A DNA stretch of 33,535 nucleotides from Pseudomonadota bacterium (GTDB lineage: Bacteria; Myxococcota_A; UBA9042; GCA-2863065): positions 1-33,535 of the forward strand of contig SXOO01000137.1 of assembly GCA_005776725.1 (NCBI GenBank), written 5' to 3'. The notes under the pieces were generated by a model that was given only the letters and a program-made list of their open reading frames with translations, had not been told where the DNA came from and made no database searches. This document shows positions 15,658 to 24,361 of the stretch, in pieces. The position numbers and the translations under genes are program-made. How positions within the stretch are numbered: position 1 is the first letter of the stretch; each line of letters begins with the position of its first letter.

Positions 15658-18600
15658 TCAGGGCCCGACCAGGCCTGCCGCGTGCCGCAGCGCCAGCACG
15701 GCGACCTCGCGCCGCCACTCGAGGTTGGCGAGGTTCTCCTCGGCCAAGCGGATGTTGGTGTCGGCCTCGGCCACGTCCAGGCTGCGCACTGCGCCGGCCT
15801 CGCGCGCCCGCTCGACCGCGTCACGCACCGCCTGCGCAAGGACCACCTGCCGCTGGGCGGTGGCCAATGCCGACTCGGTGGCGGCAACGTCAGAGAGCGC
15901 CTTGCGGAGTCTGTCGCGGATGCCGCGCTCCAGCTGCGCGACCTGCGCCTCCGCCACCTCCAGCTCGCCCCGGCGCTCGTAAAGGTCCTGGTAGCGCCGG
16001 TACCCGTCGAACAGGGGGACCACCAGGTTGGTGGTGACCGCCCAGGACCAGTTCTCACCCGTGAAGCCCTCCGTGTCGGACCAGCGCACGTAGCCTGACA
16101 GCGTGACCATCGGCAACCACCGCAGCTCCGCCTCGTCCACGAGGATCTTCGTGGCGTCCATGGCACGGCGTTGGGCCGCGATGTGCGCGTCGCGGGCAAC
16201 CGCGCCAGCGACCAGCGCATCCAGCTCCCCGGGGGGCAGGACGAGCCGCGGGACGGGCGCCAGCGCCGAGGGCGGCGCCGCGTTCATCAGGATCCCGAGG
16301 CCGTCGAGCAGCTGCTGTCGCCCTGCGCTCGCGACGCGCAGGGCCTCCTCCGAGCGGGTCTTCTCGAGCTCGGCGCGGAGCCGGTCCAGCTCGACGGCCG
16401 CGCCGAGGCCGCGCCGTTGCTCCGCGTCCGCGATTCGGGCGTCCGCCATGGCGATGGCGCGGCCGGCGGCCGCGATCAGGCGGTCGAGGCCCTGCGCCGT
16501 GTAGAAGAGCTCGGCCACCCGGTAAGCCAGCTCCCGGCGGATCGCGTCGCCCACCTTGGACTGCGCCTCCACGCCCACCGCCGCGGCGCGGCTGAGCTCG
16601 ATGGGCGACCACGCGAACACGGTCTGCTCGAGGCTGAGCACCGTGCTGAGGGTGTCCTTCTTCTGGATCACCGTTGGGGCCGGCAGGAGCGCGTCATCGA
16701 TCGGCGGCAAGCCGGGGAAGAGCCCTGCCAGGTCCTTCGCGAAGCTGCCGGTGTCGAAGACCGCCTCGTCCGAGTTGTGCGTATAGGTCCCCACGAGGCT
16801 CAGCTGCGGCATCCACGCGGTCTTGGCTCGGAACGCGGCCACCTCTGCCTGCCGCACGCGCTGGGCCAGGACGCTGAGGTCCTGGTTCTGAGCGATCGCC
16901 GCCGCGGTGGCGACCTCCAGGGTGAGCGGCTCGGAGCGCGCCGGGACCGGCACGAGGAGGAGCAGCGCGGCGGTGCCGATGCCCACGAGGCGACCGAGCC
17001 ACCCGAAGAAGCGGCGCAGATAGTCGAACCAGAGGAACACGGCTGGGATCACCACGAGCGTCAGGATGGTGGAGGAGACCACGCCACCGATCACGGCCAC
17101 GGCCATCGGCGCCCGGAACTCGGAGCCCGCGCCCGTGGCCAGCGCCGTGGGCAGCATGCCGAGCACCATCGCCGCCGAGGTCATGATGATCGGACGGAAG
17201 CGCCGGCGTCCGGCGTCGAGCACCGCCTCCTTCGCGTTCATGCCGTCGCGCTGGTTCTGTAGCGCCGCGTCCACCAGGAGGATGCCGTTCTTCGTGACCA
17301 GCCCCATGAGCAGGATGATCCCGATGTTGGAGCCCATGCTCATCCCGGAGTCGGTCATGAAGAGCGCCACGAAGGCGCCCACGAACGCGAGCGGCAGAGA
17401 CAACATGATGGTGAACGGGTGAATGAACGACTCGAACTGCGCAGCCAGGATGAGGAAGATGAAGACCACGCCCAGGCCCAGCGCGAGGCCGATCGCGTCG
17501 CCTGTCTCGCGCATCTGCTTCACCTGCCCGTCGAGGTGGTAGTAGCCGTCGGGGCCGAAGTCGAACGCCTTCAGCTGGGGCTCGAACTCCTCCATGATCT
17601 CACCGAGGGAGCGGCCGTTCGGCACGCCGGACACCACGATCTGGCGAGAGCGATCCTGCCGGTCGATCACCTGCGGCCCGGTGCCCGGGGTGGTCGTGAC
17701 CAGCTCACGCAGGGGAACCGCGCCCTTGGGGGTCATCACGGGCAGCTTGCCCAAGGACTCGATGGAACGCCGCCCAGGCTCCGAGAGGCGGACCCGCACA
17801 GGCACCTCCTCGCTCTGGCCCTGCTTCTGCCGCAGGTTCCCCGCCAGCTCGCCTTCGAGGGCCGCGCGGAGCTCGCGACCGATCACGATCTTCAGGACGT
17901 TGAGTGAGGCTGCGCGGCGCTCGTCCACGTCGATGAGCTGCTCCGGCCGACCCGGCGTGTACTCCATGCGGATGTCGGAGAGGCCCGGGATCTGCCTCAT
18001 GAGCTTCTCGATCGCGACCGCGTTGCGTTCGAGGCGGTCCATGTCGTTGCCGCGGATCTGCACCTGGAGCGGCGCGCCCTCTTGCAGACCCTCGACGAAG
18101 GCCGGTGGGGTGATCGTGACCTTGGCCTCCGGCACCAGCTTCGCCACCACATCACGGACGTCGTCCTGGATCTTGAAGAGCGTGACCGCGCGGCCGGCCT
18201 TGGGGGTGGTGACCACGCGCCACTCCGCCTTGTTCACCTCCGTGTTCGGCCCGAGCTTCGCGTAGAGCGTGACCATCTCGGGGTGCTTCAGCAGCTCTGC
18301 CTCCGCGTGCAGCAGCCGATCCCGGGTGTGCGCGAGAGAGCTGCCAGGGGGGAGCTCGATGTTCACCATGAACTGCGCGCGGTCTTCCGGTGCTACGAAG
18401 TCGGAGCCAATGAGCTTGGTGAGCTCGGTGGAGCCGACGAAGGCGGCGAGGCCCAGCGCCACGGTGAGCACGTGCCAGCGTGTGGCGAAGCGGAGGACGG
18501 CCGCGTAGGCCTCTTCGAAGAAGCTGTGGACCCACTCTCCGAAGCGCACCAGGAAGAAGCGGGGCTTCGTGTGGTCGACCTTCGTCGCCAGCTTGGCCGA

Positions 18601-20052
18601 CAGCATCGGGTCGAGCGTGAACGCAACGAGGAGCGACAAGAGCACGGCGGCGGTAACGGTGAAGCCGAACTGCTTGAAGAACTGCCCCACGACCCCCTGC
18701 ATGAAGGCCACCGGGATGAACACGGCGACCACGGTGAGCGTGGTGGCCAGCACGGCGAGCGCGATCTCCTGCGTCCCCTTCGAGGCGGCTACCTCCGGGT
18801 CCTCTCCGAGCTCGAGGTGTCGGAAGATGTTCTCCCGAACGACCACGGCGTCGTCGATGAGCAGCCCGATCGAGAGGCTGAGCCCCATCAGGGTCATCAT
18901 GTTCAGCGTGTAGCCGAGCATATCGAGCACGAAGAACGTGCCCACCACGCTCACCGGCAGCGCGAGCGCCGAGATGAAGGTGGAGCGAAGGTCGAGCATG
19001 AACAGCAGGATGATCAGGATGGCCATGGCGCCACCGAACACGAGGTGCTCCTCGATCTGGTTCGTGTTCTCGAGGATGAACTCGCTCGTATCCATGATGA
19101 GGCGGGTCTCGTAGCCGGCCGGGAGCTGGTCCTTGATCTCGGCGAGCTTCTTGTCGACGGCGCGGGTCACGTCGACCGTGTTGGCCCCGGAGGCCTTCTG
19201 GATCTCGAAGGCGACCGCCGGCTTCGCGTTGGCGCGGATCTCCGTGCGCTGCTCGGCGTAGCCATCGGTGACCGTGGCGATCTCGGACAGCGGGATCTGG
19301 GTGCCCCTGGCCGTCGTGGCCACGATGGTGGCTGCGACCTCCTCGCGGGTGGCGAGGTCTCCCCGCAGGCGTAGCGCGATCTCTCGGGGGCCGTCCTCGT
19401 AATGTCCGGCGGGGATCACCACGTTCTCGGCGCGCAGGCGATCGATCACGGAGGTGAGCGGCAGGCCCAGCTTCTCGAGGCGATCCCGGTGGACGGCCAC
19501 GTCGATCTCGCGCGTGGGGCCGCCCACCACGTTCACCGCGGCCACGCCGTCCACCCGCTCGAGCAGGGGTCGGAGCTGCTCGTCGGTGATGCGGCGCACG
19601 TCAGCGTCGGTGAGCCCGTTCGCGCCCGTGGCCACGTGGACCATGACCGGCGCGGCGGCCACGTCGACCCGGCGGATGATCGGCGCCTTCACGCCGTCGG
19701 GCAGGCGGATCCCCGCCACCTTCTCTCGGACGTCTGTGGCCGCCTCCTTGATGTCTGCCGAGAGCTTGAACATGACCACCACCGTGGACATGGACTCTCG
19801 GGAGAACGAGCGCACCGTATCGAGGCCCGTAACGCCGGCGACGGCGTCTTCGATGCGCTTGGAGACCTGCTGCTCGACCTCGGACGGTGACGCGCCCGGG
19901 TAGTAAGTGGTGACGGTGACCACCGGGAAGTTCACGTTGGGGAAGAGGTCAGTCCCGAGCGAGAAGAAGCTCATGACGCCGAGGACGGCGATCGCGAGCA
20001 TGATCGTCAGCGTGAAGACCGGGCGTTTGATGGCGACGTCGGAGATCGTCAC
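15658..20052 (-). CDS. RND (HAE1-type) efflux pump fused to a TolC-like outer-membrane channel
   Basis: A single 1464-residue reading frame. Residues 1 to about 1020 are a complete RND multidrug exporter: N-terminal helix ([17 protein letters not shown]), periplasmic loops, and TM4 with Asp400-Asp401 in [10 protein letters not shown] for proton relay. The frame then runs without a stop into [19 protein letters not shown], which looks like the signal peptide of an outer-membrane protein, and on into about 420 residues of TolC/OEP type ([34 protein letters not shown], two coiled-coil halves). A GTG at 16986 could allow internal initiation of a 442-residue channel precursor, but no ribosome site is seen. 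The gene starts with GTG 3 bp after the adaptor gene. Confidence 0.93.
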   Translation of the reverse strand: MTISDVAIKRPVFTLTIMLAIAVLGVMSFFSLGTDLFPNVNFPVVTVTTYYPGASPSEVEQQVSKRIEDAVAGVTGLDTVRSFSRESMSTVVVMFKLSADIKEAATDVREKVAGIRLPDGVKAPIIRRVDVAAAPVMVHVATGANGLTDADVRRITDEQLRPLLERVDGVAAVNVVGGPTREIDVAVHRDRLEKLGLPLTSVIDRLRAENVVIPAGHYEDGPREIALRLRGDLATREEVAATIVATTARGTQIPLSEIATVTDGYAEQRTEIRANAKPAVAFEIQKASGANTVDVTRAVDKKLAEIKDQLPAGYETRLIMDTSEFILENTNQIEEHLVFGGAMAILIILLFMLDLRSTFISALALPVSVVGTFFVLDMLGYTLNMMTLMGLSLSIGLLIDDAVVVRENIFRHLELGEDPEVAASKGTQEIALAVLATTLTVVAVFIPVAFMQGVVGQFFKQFGFTVTAAVLLSLLVAFTLDPMLSAKLATKVDHTKPRFFLVRFGEWVHSFFEEAYAAVLRFATRWHVLTVALGLAAFVGSTELTKLIGSDFVAPEDRAQFMVNIELPPGSSLAHTRDRLLHAEAELLKHPEMVTLYAKLGPNTEVNKAEWRVVTTPKAGRAVTLFKIQDDVRDVVAKLVPEAKVTITPPAFVEGLQEGAPLQVQIRGNDMDRLERNAVAIEKLMRQIPGLSDIRMEYTPGRPEQLIDVDERRAASLNVLKIVIGRELRAALEGELAGNLRQKQGQSEEVPVRVRLSEPGRRSIESLGKLPVMTPKGAVPLRELVTTTPGTGPQVIDRQDRSRQIVVSGVPNGRSLGEIMEEFEPQLKAFDFGPDGYYHLDGQVKQMRETGDAIGLALGLGVVFIFLILAAQFESFIHPFTIMLSLPLAFVGAFVALFMTDSGMSMGSNIGIILLMGLVTKNGILLVDAALQNQRDGMNAKEAVLDAGRRRFRPIIMTSAAMVLGMLPTALATGAGSEFRAPMAVAVIGGVVSSTILTLVVIPAVFLWFDYLRRFFGWLGRLVGIGTAALLLLVPVPARSEPLTLEVATAAAIAQNQDLSVLAQRVRQAEVAAFRAKTAWMPQLSLVGTYTHNSDEAVFDTGSFAKDLAGLFPGLPPIDDALLPAPTVIQKKDTLSTVLSLEQTVFAWSPIELSRAAAVGVEAQSKVGDAIRRELAYRVAELFYTAQGLDRLIAAAGRAIAMADARIADAEQRRGLGAAVELDRLRAELEKTRSEEALRVASAGRQQLLDGLGILMNAAPPSALAPVPRLVLPPGELDALVAGAVARDAHIAAQRRAMDATKILVDEAELRWLPMVTLSGYVRWSDTEGFTGENWSWAVTTNLVVPLFDGYRRYQDLYERRGELEVAEAQVAQLERGIRDRLRKALSDVAATESALATAQRQVVLAQAVRDAVERAREAGAVRSLDVAEADTNIRLAEENLANLEWRREVAVLALRHAAGLVGP

Positions 20053-20055
20053 GGC

Positions 20056-21180
20056 TCAGGTCTTCTCCGGCGCCTCTGCCGGGAGTCGGTCGCCGGCCCG
20101 CCAGGCGGTCCCGGGCCGATCGACCACCCGATCGGTGACCCCGAGGCCGCCTCGGATGTAGAGCTGGCCATCGTCCGTCTCGAGCACCTGGAGCACCCTT
20201 CGCTCGAGCACCTGACCCGCTAACACCAGGACCGCCGGCACCTCTCCGGTGAGGAGCGCGGTGATCGGGAGCGAGAGCACCGGCGTCGGCTCGACGTCGA
20301 TCTCGGCGTCGACCAGCGCGCCTGAGAACAGACCACCGGGGTTGTGGACCACGCCCTCGACCGGGACTCGATGTGTCTGGGGGTCGAGGCTGCCGAGGAT
20401 CAGCGTGACCTTGCCGCGGCCGACCTTGGCGGCCTCGCTGGTGACCGTGATGCCGGCCCCGATGGCGATACGGACGGCGTCGCGTTCCGACAGGTGACCG
20501 GTGAACTTGAGCTTCTCCAGGGTCTCGATGCGGTAGAGCGGGACCCCGGGATTGGCGAGGAAGCCCACGCTGGTGGGCGCGAGCGTGAGCGTCCCGGCGA
20601 TCGGCGCCGAGATCGTGGTCTCGGCCGCGAGGGCATCCACCGCTTCCGCGGCCGCCATGGCCTGGCTGATCGCCGCTGACGTCACGCTGGCCTGACCCTC
20701 CGCCAACTCGAGCTGCTGAGGGGTGCTGACGCCGGCATCGGTGAGCTTCTGGGTGCGCACGAGCGCGATGGATGCGGCGCGGCGCTGCGCCTTCGCCACC
20801 TTCATCGCAGCCCGCGCCTGCGCGGCCTGCACCGCGATCTCGCGGGTCTCGATCTCGGCCAGCAGGGCGCCTGCTTCGACCCGATCGCCGCGGCCGAAGT
20901 GGGTGCGCACGACGCGGCCCGGGATCTTGAACGCCAGGTCCACCGTGGCCTCGGGCGCCAGGGTGCCCGTGAGGTGGACGGAGCCCTGCCGAGTGGTGGC
21001 GACTGGCTTCACCAGCACCGGCGGGACGACCTCGGCGGCCTTCTTCGCCTTCTCCGCGGCCTCGACCTGCACGGACGCCAGCTCGCGCCGCTTCACCTGC
21101 ACCTTCGCAGCCAACTCCATACCGAACACCACGCTGCCGCCCAGGACGGCCGTGCTGACGATCAGTGCCTTCCAATTCAT
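20056..21180 (-). CDS. RND efflux periplasmic adaptor (membrane fusion protein)
   Basis: A 374-residue HlyD/AcrA-type adaptor that bridges the inner-membrane pump and the outer-membrane channel. An N-terminal anchor (ALIVSTAVLGGSVVFGM) is followed by a basic/Ala-rich coiled segment, the first half of the lipoyl domain (GRVVRTHFGRGDRVEAGALLAEIE), a helical hairpin (QAAQARAAMKVAKAQRRAA ... QLELAEGQ), the second lipoyl half (ISAPIAGTLTLAPTSVGF) and beta-barrel and membrane-proximal domains. There is no lipobox. Its ATG overlaps the TGA of the TetR gene in ATGA, and the pump gene begins 3 bp after its stop, so the three are one translationally linked unit. Confidence 0.93.
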   Translation of the reverse strand: MNWKALIVSTAVLGGSVVFGMELAAKVQVKRRELASVQVEAAEKAKKAAEVVPPVLVKPVATTRQGSVHLTGTLAPEATVDLAFKIPGRVVRTHFGRGDRVEAGALLAEIETREIAVQAAQARAAMKVAKAQRRAASIALVRTQKLTDAGVSTPQQLELAEGQASVTSAAISQAMAAAEAVDALAAETTISAPIAGTLTLAPTSVGFLANPGVPLYRIETLEKLKFTGHLSERDAVRIAIGAGITVTSEAAKVGRGKVTLILGSLDPQTHRVPVEGVVHNPGGLFSGALVDAEIDVEPTPVLSLPITALLTGEVPAVLVLAGQVLERRVLQVLETDDGQLYIRGGLGVTDRVVDRPGTAWRAGDRLPAEAPEKT

Positions 21181-21860
21181 ACGGCCTCGGCCTCCTCGAC
21201 CCGGAGGTCGGCGATGACTTGTTCCAGCGCCAGCGACATGGCCGCGGCCAGGTCGGGGGGATAAGCGCCCGAGGTGAAGAGGCGACGAACGGTGATGGAG
21301 ACCGTCCGGAAGTCGTCTGGAACCGCCCTCTGAACCATCTGCCACATCACCATGAGCAGCGAGCCGGTCAGGACCAACGAGAGCGCGTTGGGATCGAGGC
21401 GGGGCCCGCAGCCGAGCTCCGCGTGCCGCTGAAACGCCGATGCGAAGTGGTCGAGCATGCCCTGGACAAGGGCGTTGCGGAGGCGCGCATGAAGCGGCGT
21501 GCCCACCGACCCCTCCATGATCATCCGGAAGACGTCGCGTTCGTCCCAGAGGAAGCGCATGAGCACGAGGTCGTGCTCGAGCTCACGGCGCAGCAGCTCG
21601 GCCGTGGGGAGGCGCTCGGTGCCGCAGGAGAGCTCGTCGGCGGTCCAGAGGCCGTGGACGAGGCCGTCGATGAAGCCGCGGGCCACCAGCTCGAATACCT
21701 CGTCCTTGCTCTGGAAGTGCAGGTAGAACGCCCCCTTGGACGCCCCAGCCCGGCGCGTGATGTCCTCGACGCGGGCCTTCTCGAGTCCCTGCTCGGCGAA
21801 CTCGGCGCGCGCGGCGGCGATGAGGGCGTCGCGGAGGTTGGGGTTTGCTGGACGGGCCAC
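21177..21860 (-). CDS. TetR-family transcriptional regulator of the efflux operon
   Basis: A 227-residue repressor. The N-terminal helix-turn-helix (residues 8-55) shows the TetR signature: AARAEFAEQGLEKARVEDITRRAGASKGAFYLHFQSKDEVF. The remainder is a helical ligand-binding and dimerisation domain of about 170 residues. AGAAGGAGG lies 6 to 7 bp before the ATG. It is the first gene of the efflux operon, so it probably represses its own transcription together with the pump and is released by a pump substrate. Two palindromes centred about 80 and 96 bp upstream are the likely operators. Confidence 0.93.
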   Translation of the reverse strand: MARPANPNLRDALIAAARAEFAEQGLEKARVEDITRRAGASKGAFYLHFQSKDEVFELVARGFIDGLVHGLWTADELSCGTERLPTAELLRRELEHDLVLMRFLWDERDVFRMIMEGSVGTPLHARLRNALVQGMLDHFASAFQRHAELGCGPRLDPNALSLVLTGSLLMVMWQMVQRAVPDDFRTVSITVRRLFTSGAYPPDLAAAMSLALEQVIADLRVEEAEAV

Positions 21861-21933
21861 TCGTGCCTCCTTCTGAGCGACGGGCCCCTTCGGGCACGGC
21901 GCGGGGCGCGGCTGAACCGCGGCTCCGAAGAGA

Positions 21934-21963
21934 GTGACCGGCGGGTCACTGACTCGCGGGTCA
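21934..21963 (-). promoter_or_regulatory. Tandem palindromes, probable TetR operators
   Basis: GTGACC-N4-GGTCAC at 21934-21949 is a perfect dyad with 6-bp arms. Immediately next to it TGACT-N4-GGTCA at 21950-21963 is an imperfect copy with the same GCG core, offset 15 bp. On the minus strand the outer edge gives TTGACC, a fair -35 element, so bound repressor would block the operon promoter. Confidence 0.65.
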
Positions 21964-22126
21964 ATATCTACCGGGCCCCGCCCAGAGGGGTCAAGTGGCT
22001 TCGCGCTGGTGCTCCGAAACTCGCTCGAGCGGGCGCTGCTGCGGCCGGCTCGATTCGTGGTCAGCCGCCGAGGAGGGCCCCCGGATCGGTTGTGGTTGGA
22101 CCCGCCGCGGCGGTAGGGTCGGCCCC

Positions 22127-23185
22127 ATGCTTTGCCTCCTTTCGTTGAGCCTGGCCATCTCGGCGGCCACCGCCGAGCTCCCCGCGAACGTCCGCTGGCT
22201 CCACCGCGGCACCGATCCGGCCTCGCTCCCCGATCGATTCAAGGCGGAGCTGTCGGCCGCGAAGGCCAAGCGCGAGGCGGTCATCGTGGTGTTCACCGCC
22301 GACTGGTGCACCCCCTGCAAGGCCATGAAGGAGCTGCTTGCAGGGAACCAGACGGTGCGCGCGGCCTCCCGGGGATCCCAGATCCTGTTCATCGACGTGG
22401 ACGAGTGGCGCGGTCCGGCGCAAGCACTCATCCCGGGCGTGGACGCGGCGCAGCTCCCCACGGTGGTGCGTGTAGACGACCAGGGTCGGAGCCTGGTTCG
22501 CTGCTTCGGCACTGATCTGGGGCTGCTGTCGGCGAGCGCTACGGCGAAGAACCTGGTGCGCCTGGTGAAGGGCCTAGCCCCGGAGCGCCCGGACTACGAC
22601 GCCGACAGCAAAGCGACCACTGCGCTCGCCGTGGAGGACAATGCGCGCCAGCAGGCGCTGGCCAAGTCACACCCGCTGACGGCGGCGAAGGTGGTCGCAA
22701 GAAACCCCGGGGTGGGAGGGCGCCCCGAGACGCGTTTTCGGCTCAGCCTCACACTGCAGAGCCATGACGCAATGCGCCGGTGGGTCGTGGTCCCGCGGGC
22801 GCTGGGCGCGCAAGTCCCGGAGGCGCCCGTCGTGGTGGCGTGGCGCGAGCGCCGCTTCGCCGAACACGTCCGCGCGACGCTCATCGAGGTCGACATCGCC
22901 GCTGGGTCGCCCGGAGCCCCCGGCTTCTGGATGATCCCGGTGTCTGGCTTCGGCCAGGCGACGCTGGGAGGGCTGGAAGTGGCCGGCCCGAAGGCGGGTG
23001 GGACGCTCGAGGTGTGGCACGCCGCCCTGGCCCAGATAGACGGCAAGCCCGTGGACTTCCAGAAGAAGCTGCCCTACCAGCTCAAGGTGGCCAACGCCGC
23101 CAACAGCGTGGTGATCTGGTCGGCTGCGAGCCCGAAGGCCCTGCAGCTTCGCGTGGGGACTCGCACGCCCATGGCGATCAAGTAG
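22127..23185 (+). CDS. Exported thioredoxin-fold protein with C-terminal extension
   Basis: A 352-residue protein. Starting at 22127 gives a short Sec signal (LLSLSLAISAATA), then a thioredoxin domain at about 45-140 with the active site WCTPCK (Cys61, Cys64) and the cis-Pro region AQLPTVVRV. Such periplasmic proteins reduce or isomerise disulfides, often for cytochrome c or thiol repair. Residues 170-352 are an unrecognised beta-rich domain (LQSHDAMRRWVVVPRALG, EVDIAAGSPGAPGFWMIPVSG). The ribosome site is weak (TAGGG). It is the first of two thioredoxin-fold genes in this part of the window; the other is at 25675-26691. A hairpin directly follows the stop. Confidence 0.85.
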   Translation: MLCLLSLSLAISAATAELPANVRWLHRGTDPASLPDRFKAELSAAKAKREAVIVVFTADWCTPCKAMKELLAGNQTVRAASRGSQILFIDVDEWRGPAQALIPGVDAAQLPTVVRVDDQGRSLVRCFGTDLGLLSASATAKNLVRLVKGLAPERPDYDADSKATTALAVEDNARQQALAKSHPLTAAKVVARNPGVGGRPETRFRLSLTLQSHDAMRRWVVVPRALGAQVPEAPVVVAWRERRFAEHVRATLIEVDIAAGSPGAPGFWMIPVSGFGQATLGGLEVAGPKAGGTLEVWHAALAQIDGKPVDFQKKLPYQLKVANAANSVVIWSAASPKALQLRVGTRTPMAIK

Positions 23186-23201
23186 CCGGCCGGGAGGCCG
23201 G
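23186..23201. terminator. Hairpin between convergent genes
   Basis: CCGGCC and GGCCGG form a perfect 6-bp stem with a 4-nt GGGA loop immediately after the thioredoxin stop and 5 bp from the stop of the convergent LysM gene. No T-tract follows. Confidence 0.45.
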
Positions 23202-23206
23202 TGCGC

Positions 23207-24334
23207 CTAGATCGGCAGGGCCTTGTCGAGCTTGATGTCCAGGTCGTGGATGTTCTCGGCCAGGGTCCCGATGAGGATGCTGATGTCGATGAGCACCGAG
23301 ACCGCAGTGCCCGGTCCAGGGATGAGGCCGGCGATGGTGGAGCCGAGCCCCGCCCAACGCTTCCAGTCTGTGGGATCCGACCAGATCGAGACGCCGTCCA
23401 TGATGCCCACCACGATGGTGCCAACCACGGGCACCTTTCGACCGGCCATCTTGCCGAGGAGTTTGGCCTTGAGCTTCGTGGGGATGAGGCTCTGCAGGAA
23501 GTCGGCGATGGGCCCCACCAGCATCGTGGCCTCACCGGGGTGCGATTTCAGGGCGTCGACCAGCGACTTGCCTGCTGCCATCGCGTCTTTGGTGCCGTCT
23601 TTCCCGCCCTCGATGAAGCCGCCCATCATCTCGAAGCACGGCCCCAGCGCTTCGGCGCGGTCCAGGATGGGGAAGGAGTTGGCGATCGCGTCGAACTTGG
23701 GGATGCGCGAGCAGATCGTGTACATGCCCTTCACGAGGAAGGCGCGCACGCCCTTCGGGAACAGCCCCCAGCCCTTGCCGACCCCCTTGAACAGGTTGCC
23801 CACGGCCGGCCTGAGCGACGACTTCTTGAAGGCCTTGTATGACTTGTAGAAGAGGATGAGGGCCTCGATGCCGTCCGTCCTCTTCTTCAGAATCTCGAGG
23901 GCCGGCATGAAGTCGGCCTCGGGCACCTTCAGCGCCACGCACAGGAACTTCACGAACGCGGCAGGGAAGACGAACGCGGTGTCCTTGACGATGTCCGCGG
24001 TGAGCTCGTCCGGTTCGGCGTCTGGGTTGAAGGGCTTCTTCGGGTCCGTGCGGGGGGCGGGCGCCTTGAGGGAGCCGGTGGACGCGGTGGTGCCGCTCTT
24101 CGCGGTGGTCTTATTTTCCTGCTGCTTCTTCGCCTCGGCGGCCGCCGCACCCGCCTTGGGCGCGGCGGAAGGGATCGCGATCTTTGCGCCCGGTGACACT
24201 TTGTTCGGGTTCGGGAACTTCAGACGAAACGTCTGATTCTCCGGGGCGTTGTAGAGCGCCTGCCAACTCTCCAAGCCGTACGCCTTGGCGATACTGGAGA
24301 GCGACTCGCCTGCACGGACGGTGTGTTCAATCAC
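23207..24334 (-). CDS. LysM protein with Gly-rich hydrophobic C-terminal domain (paralogue 1)
   Basis: A 375-residue protein beginning with GTG. A LysM domain occupies residues 3-55 (HTVRAGESLSSIAKAYG, WQALYNAPEN, PNPNKVSPGAKIAIP), which should bind peptidoglycan or another GlcNAc polymer. An Ala/Lys/Thr-rich linker runs to about residue 105, then an alpha-helical region starting DELTADIV. The C-terminus holds glycine-punctuated hydrophobic stretches, KVPVVGTIVVGIMDG (from 300) and AGLGSTIAGLIPGPGTAVSV (from 328). No Sec signal precedes the LysM. The same order of motifs occurs in the protein at 30604-31866. It lies 27 bp after the FAD oxidoreductase stop and may be co-transcribed with it. 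Membrane insertion or cargo delivery is possible but not shown. Confidence 0.82.
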   Translation of the reverse strand: MIEHTVRAGESLSSIAKAYGLESWQALYNAPENQTFRLKFPNPNKVSPGAKIAIPSAAPKAGAAAAEAKKQQENKTTAKSGTTASTGSLKAPAPRTDPKKPFNPDAEPDELTADIVKDTAFVFPAAFVKFLCVALKVPEADFMPALEILKKRTDGIEALILFYKSYKAFKKSSLRPAVGNLFKGVGKGWGLFPKGVRAFLVKGMYTICSRIPKFDAIANSFPILDRAEALGPCFEMMGGFIEGGKDGTKDAMAAGKSLVDALKSHPGEATMLVGPIADFLQSLIPTKLKAKLLGKMAGRKVPVVGTIVVGIMDGVSIWSDPTDWKRWAGLGSTIAGLIPGPGTAVSVLIDISILIGTLAENIHDLDIKLDKALPI

Positions 24335-24361
24335 GATCTGGACACTAGCCGGAAGCCGCCC

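Noticed and set aside
16171..17262. Long plus-strand open frame opposite the efflux fusion
   Set aside because: Composition is Arg/Glu/His-rich without any recognisable domain and it mirrors the third-position GC bias of the real gene on the other strand.
18082..19374. Plus-strand open frame of 430 codons rich in His/Glu/Arg
   Set aside because: Antisense to the RND pump; low-complexity composition and no start signals.
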